Shown: positions 8,513 through 16,235 of the stretch, piece after piece
Numbering within the stretch: position 1 is the stretch's first letter
Layout of the letters: each line of letters starts with the position of its first letter
Assembly (NCBI GenBank): GCA_014534155.1
Contig: JACVSB010000007.1
Span: 1-19,158 of the forward strand
DNA length: 19,158 nucleotides
Direction of reading: 5' to 3'
Source: Thermoleophilia bacterium
GTDB lineage: Bacteria > Actinomycetota > Thermoleophilia > Gaiellales > Gaiellaceae
Notes under the pieces: model-generated
The model's database searches: none
What the model was told of the DNA's origin: nothing
The model's input: only the letters and a program-made list of their open reading frames with translations
Made by a program: the position numbers and the translations under genes

Positions 8513-9078
8513 GCGGCGTCGACCGAGACGCGTTCGTCTGGGTCGTCGAGCACCGGGTCGGCTGGCTCGATCCGCTCTTCATCGCCGCGAGCGTGATCGG
8601 CTACGCCGGAGCGGTCTGGATCGCGCTCGCGCCGCTACTCGCCCTGTGGGCGCGTCGATCGCCCCTCTGGACGACCCTCGTGACTGCCGCGTGCGTTTGG
8701 ACGGCCGACGTGATCGTGATCGCCGTGAAGACCGTCGTCAGCCGGCCCCGCCCCTTCGATCGCCTCCCCGGCACCGACGTCCTCCTCTCGGGCACGGTGG
8801 GCGCGTCCTTTCCCTCGGGACATGCCGCCACGAGCTTCGCGGGCGCCGTGATCCTCGGGTACCTGACGCGCAGAGCCCTGCCGTGGCTCGCCGTCCTCGC
8901 GCTCCTCGTCTCTTTCTCGCGCGTCTACGTCGGCGTCCACTACCCGGCCGACGTCGTCGCGGGCGCTCTCGTCGGCGCGGCAGTGGGAGCGCTGTACGGT
9001 GTCCTCGTCCGCGCTAAAGCTCCTCGCTCGCCTTCAGAAGGCCCGCCACGATCAAGAGGAGCGCCGACACGAGGCTGA
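8509..9078 (+). CDS. PAP2 family membrane phosphatase, probable CTG start
   Basis: This is a membrane phosphatase of the type 2 phosphatidic acid phosphatase family, which acts on lipid phosphates such as undecaprenyl or phosphatidyl phosphates; the substrate is not readable. All three family motifs are present: Lys74 in KTVVSRPRP, His105 in PSGH, and SRVYVGVHYPAD with His144 and Asp148. Four or five membrane segments are likely. The family N-terminus (DRDAFVWVVEHRVGWLDPLF) lies before the first in-frame GTG (8593), and no ATG, GTG or TTG exists nearby upstream. The best start is CTG 8509, which overlaps the preceding TGA as CTGA. The last 65 bases overlap the convergent gene at 9014-9448, and the C-terminal tail after about residue 168 is low-complexity. 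Confidence 0.85.
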   Translation: MSGVDRDAFVWVVEHRVGWLDPLFIAASVIGYAGAVWIALAPLLALWARRSPLWTTLVTAACVWTADVIVIAVKTVVSRPRPFDRLPGTDVLLSGTVGASFPSGHAATSFAGAVILGYLTRRALPWLAVLALLVSFSRVYVGVHYPADVVAGALVGAAVGALYGVLVRAKAPRSPSEGPPRSRGAPTRG

Positions 9079-9448
9079 TCCAGATCCCGATGGAGCGGCC
9101 GAGCTCGACGTAGTCGTCGGGGATCTCGAGCAGTCGGACGAGCACGAAGATCGTCCCCAGCGTCCCGAGGCCGGCGATCACGAGCCCGATCGGGACACTG
9201 GCAGGAAGCTCGACGCCGCCGGCCCGCAGGCCGAGGACGACGAGTGCGCCGAGCCCCAGGACGAGCACGAGCTTGCCGAGGATCCCGGTGTTCCAGCCGA
9301 TCGCGGACACACGCAGCCCGTCGATCTCTCCCCCGTACCAGGCCGTGAACGGGGAGAGCGTGAAGACGATCGCGCCGAGCCACGCGAGCAGCTCCCCCGG
9401 CGTCCAGAAGCTCGAGGGCACGGTTCGCCGAGGCGCTCGCAGCGTCAT
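9014..9448 (-). CDS. Four-helix membrane protein, unknown function
   Basis: I do not recognise a family. The 144-aa product has four hydrophobic segments: around LAWLGAIVFTLSPFTAWY, KLVLVLGLGALVVLGLRAG, IGLVIAGLGTLGTIFVLVRL and IGIWISLVSALLLIVAGLL. A short basic N-terminus (MTLRAPRRT) and a first loop with WYGGEIDGLRVSAIGWNTG precede the second helix. The ATG overlaps the stop of the upstream gene (ATGA), so the two minus-strand genes form one unit. The 3' end runs 65 bases into the end of the convergent PAP2 gene. The reading frame extends further upstream, but that part is the antisense of other sequence. It could be a small-molecule or stress-related membrane protein, but nothing in the sequence says which. 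Confidence 0.75.
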   Translation of the reverse strand: MTLRAPRRTVPSSFWTPGELLAWLGAIVFTLSPFTAWYGGEIDGLRVSAIGWNTGILGKLVLVLGLGALVVLGLRAGGVELPASVPIGLVIAGLGTLGTIFVLVRLLEIPDDYVELGRSIGIWISLVSALLLIVAGLLKASEEL

Positions 9449-9678
9449 AACCCGAAGAGCGCCTGGATCTGGTCCCAGATCGTGAGCGCGAGGACCGCCG
9501 TCAGGAAGAGCAGAGCGAGCACGAGGACGAGGAAGCGCCTGCGCGCGCGCCGCCGCTCGCGCTCGTGCTCGATCCTCGCTCTTCGCCGGGCGCGCTCGCG
9601 CGCGAGCGAGCGCTCGAGCGGAGAGATCGGACGAAGGAGCTCGTGCCGCCGCGCGCGACGAGGTGCCGGGGTCGGCAT
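9445..9678 (-). CDS. Small basic single-pass membrane protein, unknown function
   Basis: The 77-aa product starts with a very Arg-rich, probably helical cytoplasmic region. Residues about 22-48 are nearly all Arg, Glu and Ala, including ERSLARERARRRARIEHERE. A single membrane helix follows at about 49-67 (FLVLVLALLFLTAVLALTI), then a short tail (WDQIQALFGL). The much longer frame upstream of 9678 is the antisense shadow of the GAF-SpoIIE gene. ATG 9678 is preferred because CAATCT, a weak -10-like hexamer, ends 6 nt before it, and because it starts within the short divergent gap. The stop overlaps the next ATG. The layout suggests a small partner or regulator of the four-helix protein, which is inference. 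Confidence 0.65.
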   Translation of the reverse strand: MPTPAPRRARRHELLRPISPLERSLARERARRRARIEHERERRRARRRFLVLVLALLFLTAVLALTIWDQIQALFGL

Positions 9679-9765
9679 GACGCGAGATTGTCTTCCCTCG
9701 GCCGGGCGAGCGCAACCGGATCGCGGCCCGACGGCGGCCGACCGGCACGACGATAATTCCGCTCG
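9679..9765. promoter_or_regulatory. Divergent promoter region
   Basis: This 87-base gap separates the minus-strand membrane gene pair from the GAF-SpoIIE gene. On the plus strand GATAAT at 9752-9757 ends 8 nt before ATG 9766. On the minus strand CAATCT (9690 to 9685) ends 6 nt before ATG 9678. No clear -35 boxes are seen. Confidence 0.4.
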
Positions 9766-12528
9766 ATGGCGCGCTCTGCCGAGCTCTTCCCCGCTGCTCC
9801 CGCGGCGACCGCGACCGCGACGGGAGCACTGGAAGCGCTTGCCGACGTCGCGCTCGCCGTCGCGGCCGGGCAGCCGCTCGAACCCGTTCTCGCCCGTCTC
9901 GCGAGCGCGGCCGCGAGCGCGACCGGTGCGGACGTCGTCGTCGTCCGCACGAGCGATCCGTTCGGGGAGGGACTGGTTGCGCGAGCCGTGTTCGCCCCCT
10001 CGGCCGTCATCGGGGCGGAGCTCGAGGCGACGCGGCTTGCGGTGCGCGACGTCCCCGCGGACGAGCTCGAGCGAAGCACGGACGACGAGGGCGGGCTGCC
10101 CCGCGCCCTCGGGCGCGCGGCGTCCCTCTGCGGCGCCTCGGTCGTGCGAGTGTGCCCCGTCCACCGAGGGGGCGAGCCTGTGGCGACGGTGGAGCTCTAC
10201 CGCGCAGGGCAGCACTTCGCGCCGGCGGAGCGCGCCGCTTCGCGGATCGCCGCGGCGGAGGTTGCGGTCGCGCTCGAGCTCGCCTCGTCCGCGGGCGCCG
10301 TCGAGCGGGCCGGAGACGACAGGCGCGTCTCGCTCGACCTCGTCGGCGACCTCCTCGCTGCGGGATCCGACGAGGGCGACCTCGCCGAGCAGATTGTGCG
10401 CTTCGCGGCCGAGGCCACCGGCGCGCGCCGGACGCTCCTCTGGCGGATCGAGGGTGACGCGGCGCCCGCGTTCCTGGCTGCGCACGGGTACGAGCCGGGC
10501 GCGCCGAACCTCGACGCGGCGGGCCAGGAGGTCCGCACAGCCATCGAGCGCCGCGACGCCTCGACCAACGGCGACGCGCCCGCCGGCTCGCCCGGCGGAA
10601 CCTCGCTCGTCCTCCCGCTCGGCGAGCCGCCGGCCGGTGCCCTGCAGCTCGAGCTCGGCGAGGGGGCGCCGGCGATCGAGCCTGCGCTTCTCGCCGGATT
10701 CGCCGCGCGCGTCGCCGTTGCGCTCCGGCGGGCCCGGAGAGCCCAGCTTCTCGCCACGGGGCTTCGGCGGTCGCAGACCATCGTCGCGGTGATCAGCCAG
10801 GCGATCGCCCGCCTCTCGCTCTCGCACACGCTCGAGACGGCGGTCGAGCGGATCTCGGAGCTCACGGCGAGCGCGCACGTGGCGATCTACCTGCGGGAGG
10901 ACGGCCGGCTCAGCGCCGCCGCGGCGCGTGGGCTGGGCGGCTCGCACACCGAGCTCGCCGAGCGGCTCCTCGAGCTCGCGCTCGGCCCCTTCCGCGGCCG
11001 GGGGTACCTCTTCATCTCCGACCTGCGACGCGATCCGCGTCTCGGCGGCCTCGAGCACGTCCTCGAGGAGACCGGGGTTCGCCGGGCGCTCCTCGTCCCG
11101 CTCGTCGTGCACGAGGACGTGATCGGGACGCTCGCCGTGTACAAGACGCGGCCGCGGCCGTACCGCGAGGGGGAGGAAGGCCTCCTCATCGCCCTCTCCA
11201 GCCAGCTGGCCGTGGCGGTCCAGAACGCACGTCTCCACGAGCGCACGAAGGATCTCGGCGCCGTCCTCGAGCGTACGCTCGCCTCGGAGCGCAAGGTCGC
11301 GCGGCAGCTGCGCGGGATGTTCGAGATCTCGCACTCGTTTGCGCGCAGCCTGTCGCTGGACGCCACGCTGGCAGCCGTCGCCGAGACGATGGTTGGCCTG
11401 CTGGGGATCGACGCGGCCGCCATCCGCATCCCCGACGAGCGCGGGGCCGAGCTCGAGCCGCGGGCGATCCACGTCGCGGAGCCCGCGCTCGGCGCGGCAG
11501 CGGGGACGATCCTCTCCCGCCCCCAGGCGATCAGCGAGCCGCTCGCCCGCCGCGTTCTCGACTCGCGCCAGCCCGTCATCCTCGGCCTCGACCGCGGGGG
11601 GTCAGCCGGCGGCGAGCTCCTGGAGCCGTTCCTCGTGAAGGGATCGACCGCTGCCGTTCTCCCGCTTGCGACGCCGGAGGAAGCGATCGGCACGCTCACG
11701 CTCCTCTCGCTCGATCCGGCGCGCCCCCTCGACAGCGAAACCGTCGAGACGGCGCTCGCGGTCAGCGCGCAGGCGGCGCTCGCGATCGACAATGCGCGCC
11801 TGTACCAGCAGCAGAAGGACTTCGCGGAGACGATGCAGCGGTCCCTCCTTCCCAGCGAGCCGCCGATGACCGCCGGGCTGGATATCGGTCACGTGTACCA
11901 GTCGGCTGCCCGGGTCGACGTGGGCGGCGATGTGTACGACTTCGTCACGCTCGAGGACGGCCGGCTCGCGGTCGTGCTAGGAGACGTGACGGGCAAGGGA
12001 ATCGAGGCCGCGGCCGACATGGCGATGGCGAAGTACGCGTTCCGCTCGCTCGCGCGCGCGTATCCCGAACCCGGCGCCCTGCTCGCACGTGTGAACGACG
12101 TGGTCGTCGAGGAGATCGCGCTGGGCAAGTTCATCACGATGGTCGTCGCAATCGTGGACGCGGCCCACGGCGTCGTGCGAATCGCGAGCGCGGGCCACCC
12201 GCCGGCGCGCCTCGTCACGCCCCACGGCTCGGTCTCGGTCCTGTCGGCGCCGGGGCTCGCGCTCGGCGTCGAGAGCGGCGAGGCCTACGGGGCCGAGGAG
12301 TTCCGCATCCCGCGGGGAAGCTCGCTCGTGCTCTTCACGGACGGCGTGATCGAGGCGCGGCGCGACGGCGAGCTCTACGGCGAGGAGCGGCTGGACGCGT
12401 TCCTCGCGGCGAACGCGACCCTCCGCGGGGAGCCTCTCGCGAACGCGCTGGTCGAGGACTGCCGGCGCTTCTCGGGAGGGGACCTGAGCGACGACTGCGC
12501 CGTCGTCGTCCTCTCGCTGGCACCCTGA
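9766..12528 (+). CDS. Multi-GAF sensor protein with C-terminal SpoIIE/PP2C serine phosphatase
   Basis: The 920-aa cytoplasmic protein appears to sense a signal through GAF modules and respond with a PPM-type serine/threonine phosphatase, often a regulator of anti-sigma factor antagonists. Four GAF-like stretches can be traced. Two are degenerate (about residues 25-175 and 185-325) and two clearer (about 340-490, with FISDLRRDPRLGGL and VIGTLAVYKTRPRPY, and about 515-680). Coiled linkers such as QNARLHERTKDLGAVLERTL join them. The phosphatase begins with MQRSLLPSEPP near residue 690. It keeps the metal-binding Asp residues: Asp722 (VGGDVYDF), Asp740 (GDVTGKGIEAA), Asp859 (LFTDGVIEARR) and Asp909/910 (LSDDCAVVVL). 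SAGHPPARL is also present. No kinase or anti-sigma gene is adjacent, so the target is unknown. The next gene starts 4 nt after the stop. Confidence 0.93.
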   Translation: MARSAELFPAAPAATATATGALEALADVALAVAAGQPLEPVLARLASAAASATGADVVVVRTSDPFGEGLVARAVFAPSAVIGAELEATRLAVRDVPADELERSTDDEGGLPRALGRAASLCGASVVRVCPVHRGGEPVATVELYRAGQHFAPAERAASRIAAAEVAVALELASSAGAVERAGDDRRVSLDLVGDLLAAGSDEGDLAEQIVRFAAEATGARRTLLWRIEGDAAPAFLAAHGYEPGAPNLDAAGQEVRTAIERRDASTNGDAPAGSPGGTSLVLPLGEPPAGALQLELGEGAPAIEPALLAGFAARVAVALRRARRAQLLATGLRRSQTIVAVISQAIARLSLSHTLETAVERISELTASAHVAIYLREDGRLSAAAARGLGGSHTELAERLLELALGPFRGRGYLFISDLRRDPRLGGLEHVLEETGVRRALLVPLVVHEDVIGTLAVYKTRPRPYREGEEGLLIALSSQLAVAVQNARLHERTKDLGAVLERTLASERKVARQLRGMFEISHSFARSLSLDATLAAVAETMVGLLGIDAAAIRIPDERGAELEPRAIHVAEPALGAAAGTILSRPQAISEPLARRVLDSRQPVILGLDRGGSAGGELLEPFLVKGSTAAVLPLATPEEAIGTLTLLSLDPARPLDSETVETALAVSAQAALAIDNARLYQQQKDFAETMQRSLLPSEPPMTAGLDIGHVYQSAARVDVGGDVYDFVTLEDGRLAVVLGDVTGKGIEAAADMAMAKYAFRSLARAYPEPGALLARVNDVVVEEIALGKFITMVVAIVDAAHGVVRIASAGHPPARLVTPHGSVSVLSAPGLALGVESGEAYGAEEFRIPRGSSLVLFTDGVIEARRDGELYGEERLDAFLAANATLRGEPLANALVEDCRRFSGGDLSDDCAVVVLSLAP

Positions 12529-12532
12529 GCGC

Positions 12533-14101
12533 GTGACGGTGGGCGAAGTGGCACCGCCCCGGCCGGCGGCGGTCGCTTCGGGCGTGGGGCGCGTGCGGCT
12601 CGGCGTCGTCGTCTTCACCGCTGGCGCCGGAACGCTGGCGACGGAGATTGCGGCGTCCCGGCTCCTCGCGCCCTACTTCGGAAGCTCGACGGTCGTCTGG
12701 GCAAACATCATCGGCCTCATCCTCGTCTACCTGTCGCTCGGGTACTGGGTCGGCGGGAAGGCAGCGGACCGGCGTCCGGAGCCGCGCATCCTCGGCGCGA
12801 TCGTCCTCGTCGCAGCCCTGTTCATCGCCGCCACGCCGTTCGTCGCCCGCCCGATTCTCGACCTCGCGGTCGAGGGGCTCGACGCGGTCGACGTCGGGGC
12901 TGTCATCGGGTCGTTCTTCGCCGCCCTCGCGCTCTTCGCCGTCCCGGTGACGTTGCTCGGCGCCGTCTCGCCCTTCGCGATCCGCCTCGCGCTTCGCGAC
13001 GTCGGCGAGGTGGGAACGGTCGCTGGACGCCTGTACGCGCTCTCGACCATCGGGAGCATCGTGGGGACGTTCGTGTCGGCGATCCTCACGATCCCGCTGC
13101 TCGGCACGCAGCGGACCCTGCTCGGCTCGGCGATGCTCCTGCTGCTCGCCGCGGCGCTGCTGCTCGGGCGGCGCTGGCACGTCGCCACCGGCGCCGTGGC
13201 CGCCCTTCTTTTCGTCCCTCCCGGAACGATCAAGGCGACGCCGGGGCTCCTGTACGAGTCGGAGTCCGCCTACCAGTACGTCCAGGTCGTCGAGCGGGCG
13301 GACGGCTCGCGGGCGCTCCGCCTCAACGAGGGTGTGGCGGTCCATTCGCTCTGGCACCGCGACAGCGTTCTCACGGGCGGCGTCTGGGACACGTTCCTCC
13401 TCGTGCCGCCGCTCCTCGAGCGCCCCGTCCGGCGGATGCTCGTGATCGGCAACGCCGGGGGGACGATCGCGCGCGCGTACGGGGTCCTGTACCCGGACGT
13501 CGAGATCGACGGGGTGGAGATCGACCCGAGGGTGACCGAGGCGGCGCGCCGCTACCTCGGTCTCGGGACGAATCCGAACCTGCACGTCGTCCACGCCGAC
13601 GGGCGGCCCTACCTCGAGACGACGGACGAGCGCTACGACGTCGTCGTCGTCGACGCCTACCACCAGCCGTACATCCCCTTTTACCTGGCTACAAGGGAGT
13701 TCTTCTCGCTCGTTCGCACACGTCTTGCGCCCGGCGGCGTCGTCGCACTGAACGTGGCCACGGTTCCGGGGGACGAGCGGCTGGTGGATGCGATCGGCTC
13801 CACGGTCAGAGCCGTCTTCCCCCGGGTCTGGCGCTGGCGGGCGCTCCGCTTCAACGAGCTCGTGCTCGCGTTCGACCGGCCCGTGGCGCGCGCCGAGCTC
13901 GTGCGCCGTGCGCGCGCCGTTCCGCCCGCCGTCGCCCCGCTCGTGCCGCTCTTCGCCGCCGAGCTGGAACGCGTACGCGCGATGACCCGCCCGCTGACCG
14001 ATGACCGTGCTCCGGTGGAGTGGCTGACCGACCGGATGATCATCGACTTCGTCTCGCGCGGTGGAGAGCTCGACGAAGAGTACCTCCCCACGGCGCCCTG
14101 A
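12533..14101 (+). CDS. Membrane protein with spermidine synthase-like methyltransferase-fold domain
   Basis: The 522-aa protein has an N-terminal membrane half and a C-terminal soluble half. About seven hydrophobic segments lie before residue 230, starting with LGVVVFTAGAGTLATEIA and TLLGAVSPFAIRLALRD, a pattern seen in membrane-fused spermidine synthase homologues. The soluble domain has a Rossmann core: RMLVIGNAGGTIARAYG near residue 301, VEIDGVEIDPRVTEAARRYL, VVVVDAYHQPYIPFYLATRE near 368, and LRTRLAPGGVVALNV-like strands. True aminopropyltransferases have a GGGDG loop and a DxxDP motif; here they read GNAGG and DAYHQP, so polyamine synthesis is doubtful. The GTG start, 4 nt after the GAF-phosphatase stop, suggests one operon. 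Enzymatic role unknown. Confidence 0.85.
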   Translation: MTVGEVAPPRPAAVASGVGRVRLGVVVFTAGAGTLATEIAASRLLAPYFGSSTVVWANIIGLILVYLSLGYWVGGKAADRRPEPRILGAIVLVAALFIAATPFVARPILDLAVEGLDAVDVGAVIGSFFAALALFAVPVTLLGAVSPFAIRLALRDVGEVGTVAGRLYALSTIGSIVGTFVSAILTIPLLGTQRTLLGSAMLLLLAAALLLGRRWHVATGAVAALLFVPPGTIKATPGLLYESESAYQYVQVVERADGSRALRLNEGVAVHSLWHRDSVLTGGVWDTFLLVPPLLERPVRRMLVIGNAGGTIARAYGVLYPDVEIDGVEIDPRVTEAARRYLGLGTNPNLHVVHADGRPYLETTDERYDVVVVDAYHQPYIPFYLATREFFSLVRTRLAPGGVVALNVATVPGDERLVDAIGSTVRAVFPRVWRWRALRFNELVLAFDRPVARAELVRRARAVPPAVAPLVPLFAAELERVRAMTRPLTDDRAPVEWLTDRMIIDFVSRGGELDEEYLPTAP

Positions 14102-14143
14102 CACGCGGGCCCCCGCCGGAAGCCGGGCGCGACCGGCCGCCTG

Positions 14144-14149
14144 TACGAT
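14144..14149 (+). promoter_or_regulatory. Putative -10 element of the L,D-transpeptidase gene
   Basis: TACGAT is followed by CGGCCGC (7 nt) and GTG 14157. It supports that start codon and a leaderless transcript. Confidence 0.45.
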
Positions 14150-14156
14150 CGGCCGC

Positions 14157-15107
14157 GTGCGCCGCACCGCCCTCGTCGCTCTCGCGCTCGCGACGGCGAC
14201 GCCTGCAGCCGCACAGACGCCGCCGCCGCCCCCGTCGCCCGGGATCCCGGCCGGGGTGACAATCGCACGAGTCCCGGTCGGCGGACTGACGGCCGAGAAG
14301 GCGCAGACGCTCGTCCAGGCGGCAGTGGACAAGCGGCTGCCCTTCTCGTTCCGAAAGCGGCGCTGGTCGGCGCGCCCGGCGACGTTCGCAGTGAGCGCGG
14401 ACGTCGCGCGGTCCGTGGAGATCGCGCTGGCCGCCCCGCCGGGGAGCGCGGTGAAGCTCCGCGTGCTCGTGAGCCGCGCACGCGTGGCGCGCTACGTCGC
14501 ACGGCTCGAGCGCGCGTTCAACCGGCCGCCGCGCGACTCGCAGCTCACGCTTCGGAGCCTCCGTCCGCACCTGTCGAAGCCCCGCGTCGGGTTCGACGTT
14601 CGCGCCCGGGCGATGCGCCTCGCGATCACCCGGGCGCTCCTCTTCACGCGCCGCGCGACGCTCCCCCTCCAGGTGTCGCTCCTTCGGCCGCGCGTCACGC
14701 GGACGAACTTCGGCCCGATCGTCGTCGTTCGCCGGGAGGCGAGGCGCCTCTACCTCTACCGGAACGCACGCTTCGTCCGCCGCTTCCCGATCGCCGTCGG
14801 GATGCCGCGGTACCCGACTCCGCTCGGCCGATACCATGTGGTCAGCAAGGAGCGAAACCCCCGCTGGGATCCTCCTTCGAGCCCGTGGGCCGCGGGTCTC
14901 GGGCCAATACCGCCGGGCCCGGCGAACCCGCTCGGAACGAGGTGGATCGGGACCTCGGCGCCCGCCATCGGGATCCACGGCACACCTCAGCCCTGGACGG
15001 TTGGAACGGCGGCCTCCCACGGGTGCATCCGGATGTACATGCGCCAGGTCGAGTGGCTCTTCGATCGCGTGCGCATCGGGACGCCGGTCTTCATCGTCCG
15101 GGCCTGA
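14157..15107 (+). CDS. Secreted L,D-transpeptidase (YkuD domain)
   Basis: L,D-transpeptidases make 3-3 cross-links in peptidoglycan or attach proteins to it, outside the membrane. GTG 14157 gives a textbook signal peptide (RRTALVALALATATPAAAQT, cleavage likely after AAA), followed by a Pro-rich linker. The longer upstream frame lacks this. Residues about 35-165 resemble a peptidoglycan-binding/VanW-type domain (VPVGGLTAEKAQTLVQAAVD). The YkuD domain covers about 184-316, with RRFPIAVGMPRYPTPLGRY, the catalytic IGIHGTP, and SHGCIRMYMRQVEWLF carrying the nucleophile Cys290. The 316-aa length is normal. The gene appears to be its own transcription unit, with hairpins after the stop. Confidence 0.94.
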   Translation: MRRTALVALALATATPAAAQTPPPPPSPGIPAGVTIARVPVGGLTAEKAQTLVQAAVDKRLPFSFRKRRWSARPATFAVSADVARSVEIALAAPPGSAVKLRVLVSRARVARYVARLERAFNRPPRDSQLTLRSLRPHLSKPRVGFDVRARAMRLAITRALLFTRRATLPLQVSLLRPRVTRTNFGPIVVVRREARRLYLYRNARFVRRFPIAVGMPRYPTPLGRYHVVSKERNPRWDPPSSPWAAGLGPIPPGPANPLGTRWIGTSAPAIGIHGTPQPWTVGTAASHGCIRMYMRQVEWLFDRVRIGTPVFIVRA

Positions 15108-15139
15108 GCAGGGCGCGGCCTGCTGCCGGTCGTCCCGGC
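15107..15139 (+). terminator. Tandem hairpins after the L,D-transpeptidase gene
   Basis: Two adjacent stem-loops are visible: AGCAGG / CCTGCT (15107-15112 and 15119-15124, 6-nt loop) and GCCGG / CCGGC (15125-15129 and 15135-15139, 5-nt loop). No T-run follows, so termination would be of the GC-hairpin or Rho-assisted kind. Modest support only. Confidence 0.35.
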
Positions 15140-15172
15140 GCCCCGGACGGAGCTCGCCTTCCCGCCCGTCGC

Positions 15173-15178
15173 TAGACT
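15173..15178 (+). promoter_or_regulatory. Putative -10 element of the thiol-redox operon
   Basis: TAGACT lies 11 nt before ATG 15190, leaving a predicted leader of only about 4-5 nt. Confidence 0.35.
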
Positions 15179-15189
15179 CGATCGAGGTC

Positions 15190-15744
15190 ATGGCGGGCCG
15201 CGCAAAGGTCGTGCTCCAGGCGGCCGCGGTTGCGGTCGTCGCGAGCCTCATCGGCCTCCTCGCCTGGGAGGTGACGACGAGAGACGCCGCTGCCGGGCTC
15301 GTCGAGGAGGTGCAGCGCGGGGAGACGCCGGCCGCGCCGCCGCTCTCCCTTCCCGCACTCGACGGCGGCAAGGCGATCTCGCTCGCCGACTTCCGCGACA
15401 GGGCCGTCGTGCTCAACTTCTGGGCCTCCTGGTGCCTCCCGTGCAAGGAGGAGGCGCCGATGCTCCAGGCGGCGTGGAGGCGACACCGAAGCAAAGGGCT
15501 CGTCGTGCTGGGCGTGAACGCGCAGGACTTCCGGTCCGACGCCCGCCGCTTCGTGGAGCGCTACGGCCTCACCTACCCGGTCGTCCACGACGGCCCTGGA
15601 GCGTCGCTCGGCCGCTACGGGCTTACGGGGTTCCCGGAGACCTGGTGGGTCGACCGCCGTGGGCGGCTGGTCGCGTACGCGCAGGGCCAGTTCTCTCAGG
15701 AAGAGCTCGACCGCAACATCGCGCGCGCACTGGGCACGTCATGA
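15190..15744 (+). CDS. TlpA/ResA/CcmG-like membrane-anchored thiol-disulfide oxidoreductase
   Basis: The 184-aa protein is predicted to be an extracytoplasmic thioredoxin that reduces disulfides, typically in apocytochrome c or its CcmH partner. An N-terminal anchor spans about residues 8-28 (LQAAAVAVVASLIGLLAW). The thioredoxin domain starts near residue 50 (LPALDGGKAISLADFRDR) and carries NFWASWCLPCKEEAP with the redox pair Cys82 and Cys85. Later landmarks are GVNAQDF and GLTGFPETWWVDRRGRL, which includes the cis-Pro before ETWW. ATG 15190 gives the anchor directly; the upstream frame is non-coding shadow. The stop overlaps the next gene's ATG (ATGA). Genes for CcmH-like and CcdA proteins follow, which points to cytochrome c maturation. 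Confidence 0.92.
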   Translation: MAGRAKVVLQAAAVAVVASLIGLLAWEVTTRDAAAGLVEEVQRGETPAAPPLSLPALDGGKAISLADFRDRAVVLNFWASWCLPCKEEAPMLQAAWRRHRSKGLVVLGVNAQDFRSDARRFVERYGLTYPVVHDGPGASLGRYGLTGFPETWWVDRRGRLVAYAQGQFSQEELDRNIARALGTS

Positions 15745-16223
15745 GGGTGAACGCCTCCCTCGCGCTCGTCGTCGCCGTCCTCGCGTTCCTCGTCGCGGCG
15801 CCGCTCGCGCTCGCCGCCGCCGGCCGGCCCACGCTCGCCGATCTCGAGGACGAGGTCGTGTGCCCGACGTGCAAGACCACGCTCGAGATGTCGAGCTCGC
15901 CGGTCGCTCAGCGCATGCGCGCCTACATCCGGCAGCGGATCGCGGCCGGGGACTCCAAGGAGGAGATCAAGGCCAAGCTCGTCGCGCAGTTCGGCGAGGG
16001 GGTCCTCGCGGCGCCACCGAAGCGTGGCTTCAACCTCCTCGCCTGGGCGCTCCCGCTCGCGGGAGCCATCCTTGCAGCGGGAACGCTCGCGCTCCTCGCC
16101 CGGCGCTGGCTGTCGGTACGCAGCGGCGCGGCGGTGCCGGGCGTCTCCGTGAACGGCGGGGCGCCGCTCGATCCGGAGCTCGAGCGCCGCGTGGACGAGG
16201 AGCTCGCGCGCTTCGAGACGTAG
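15741..16223 (+). CDS. CcmH family cytochrome c maturation protein
   Basis: CcmH/CcmL proteins hold a thiol pair that helps reduce apocytochrome c before haem attachment. The 160-aa product has an N-terminal signal or membrane segment (about residues 5-28, LALVVAVLAFLVAAPLALAA). The redox motif DEVVCPTCKTTLEMSSSP follows with Cys41 and Cys44; the classical form is CPxCQ. The family helix bundle is clear (PVAQRMRAYIRQRIAAGDSK, then AKLVAQFGEGVLAAPP). A second membrane helix lies at about 98-122, and a short cytoplasmic tail ends in a helical EDE-rich stretch. ATG overlaps the TlpA stop, so the two are coupled. This gene is of the system I type, while the next gene (CcdA) is usual in system II. 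Confidence 0.92.
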   Translation: MRVNASLALVVAVLAFLVAAPLALAAAGRPTLADLEDEVVCPTCKTTLEMSSSPVAQRMRAYIRQRIAAGDSKEEIKAKLVAQFGEGVLAAPPKRGFNLLAWALPLAGAILAAGTLALLARRWLSVRSGAAVPGVSVNGGAPLDPELERRVDEELARFET

Positions 16224-16235
16224 GCGCACGAGGCT

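Noticed and set aside
8999..10792. A 597-residue plus-strand frame crossing the divergent promoter
   Set aside because: It runs antisense to the two membrane genes and then out of frame with the GAF protein, with low-complexity content.
12533..14101. Calling this gene spermidine synthase (speE)
   Set aside because: The fold fits, but the GGGDG and DxxDP motifs needed for that reaction are replaced.
14105..14116. GCGGG / CCCGC inverted repeat after the membrane protein gene as a terminator
   Set aside because: The loop would have only two bases and no T-run follows; a four-pair version is too weak to call.
12335..14332. A 665-residue minus-strand open frame opposite the membrane protein gene
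   Set aside because: It spans the ends of two real plus-strand genes and shows only Arg/Asp/Glu-rich shadow sequence.
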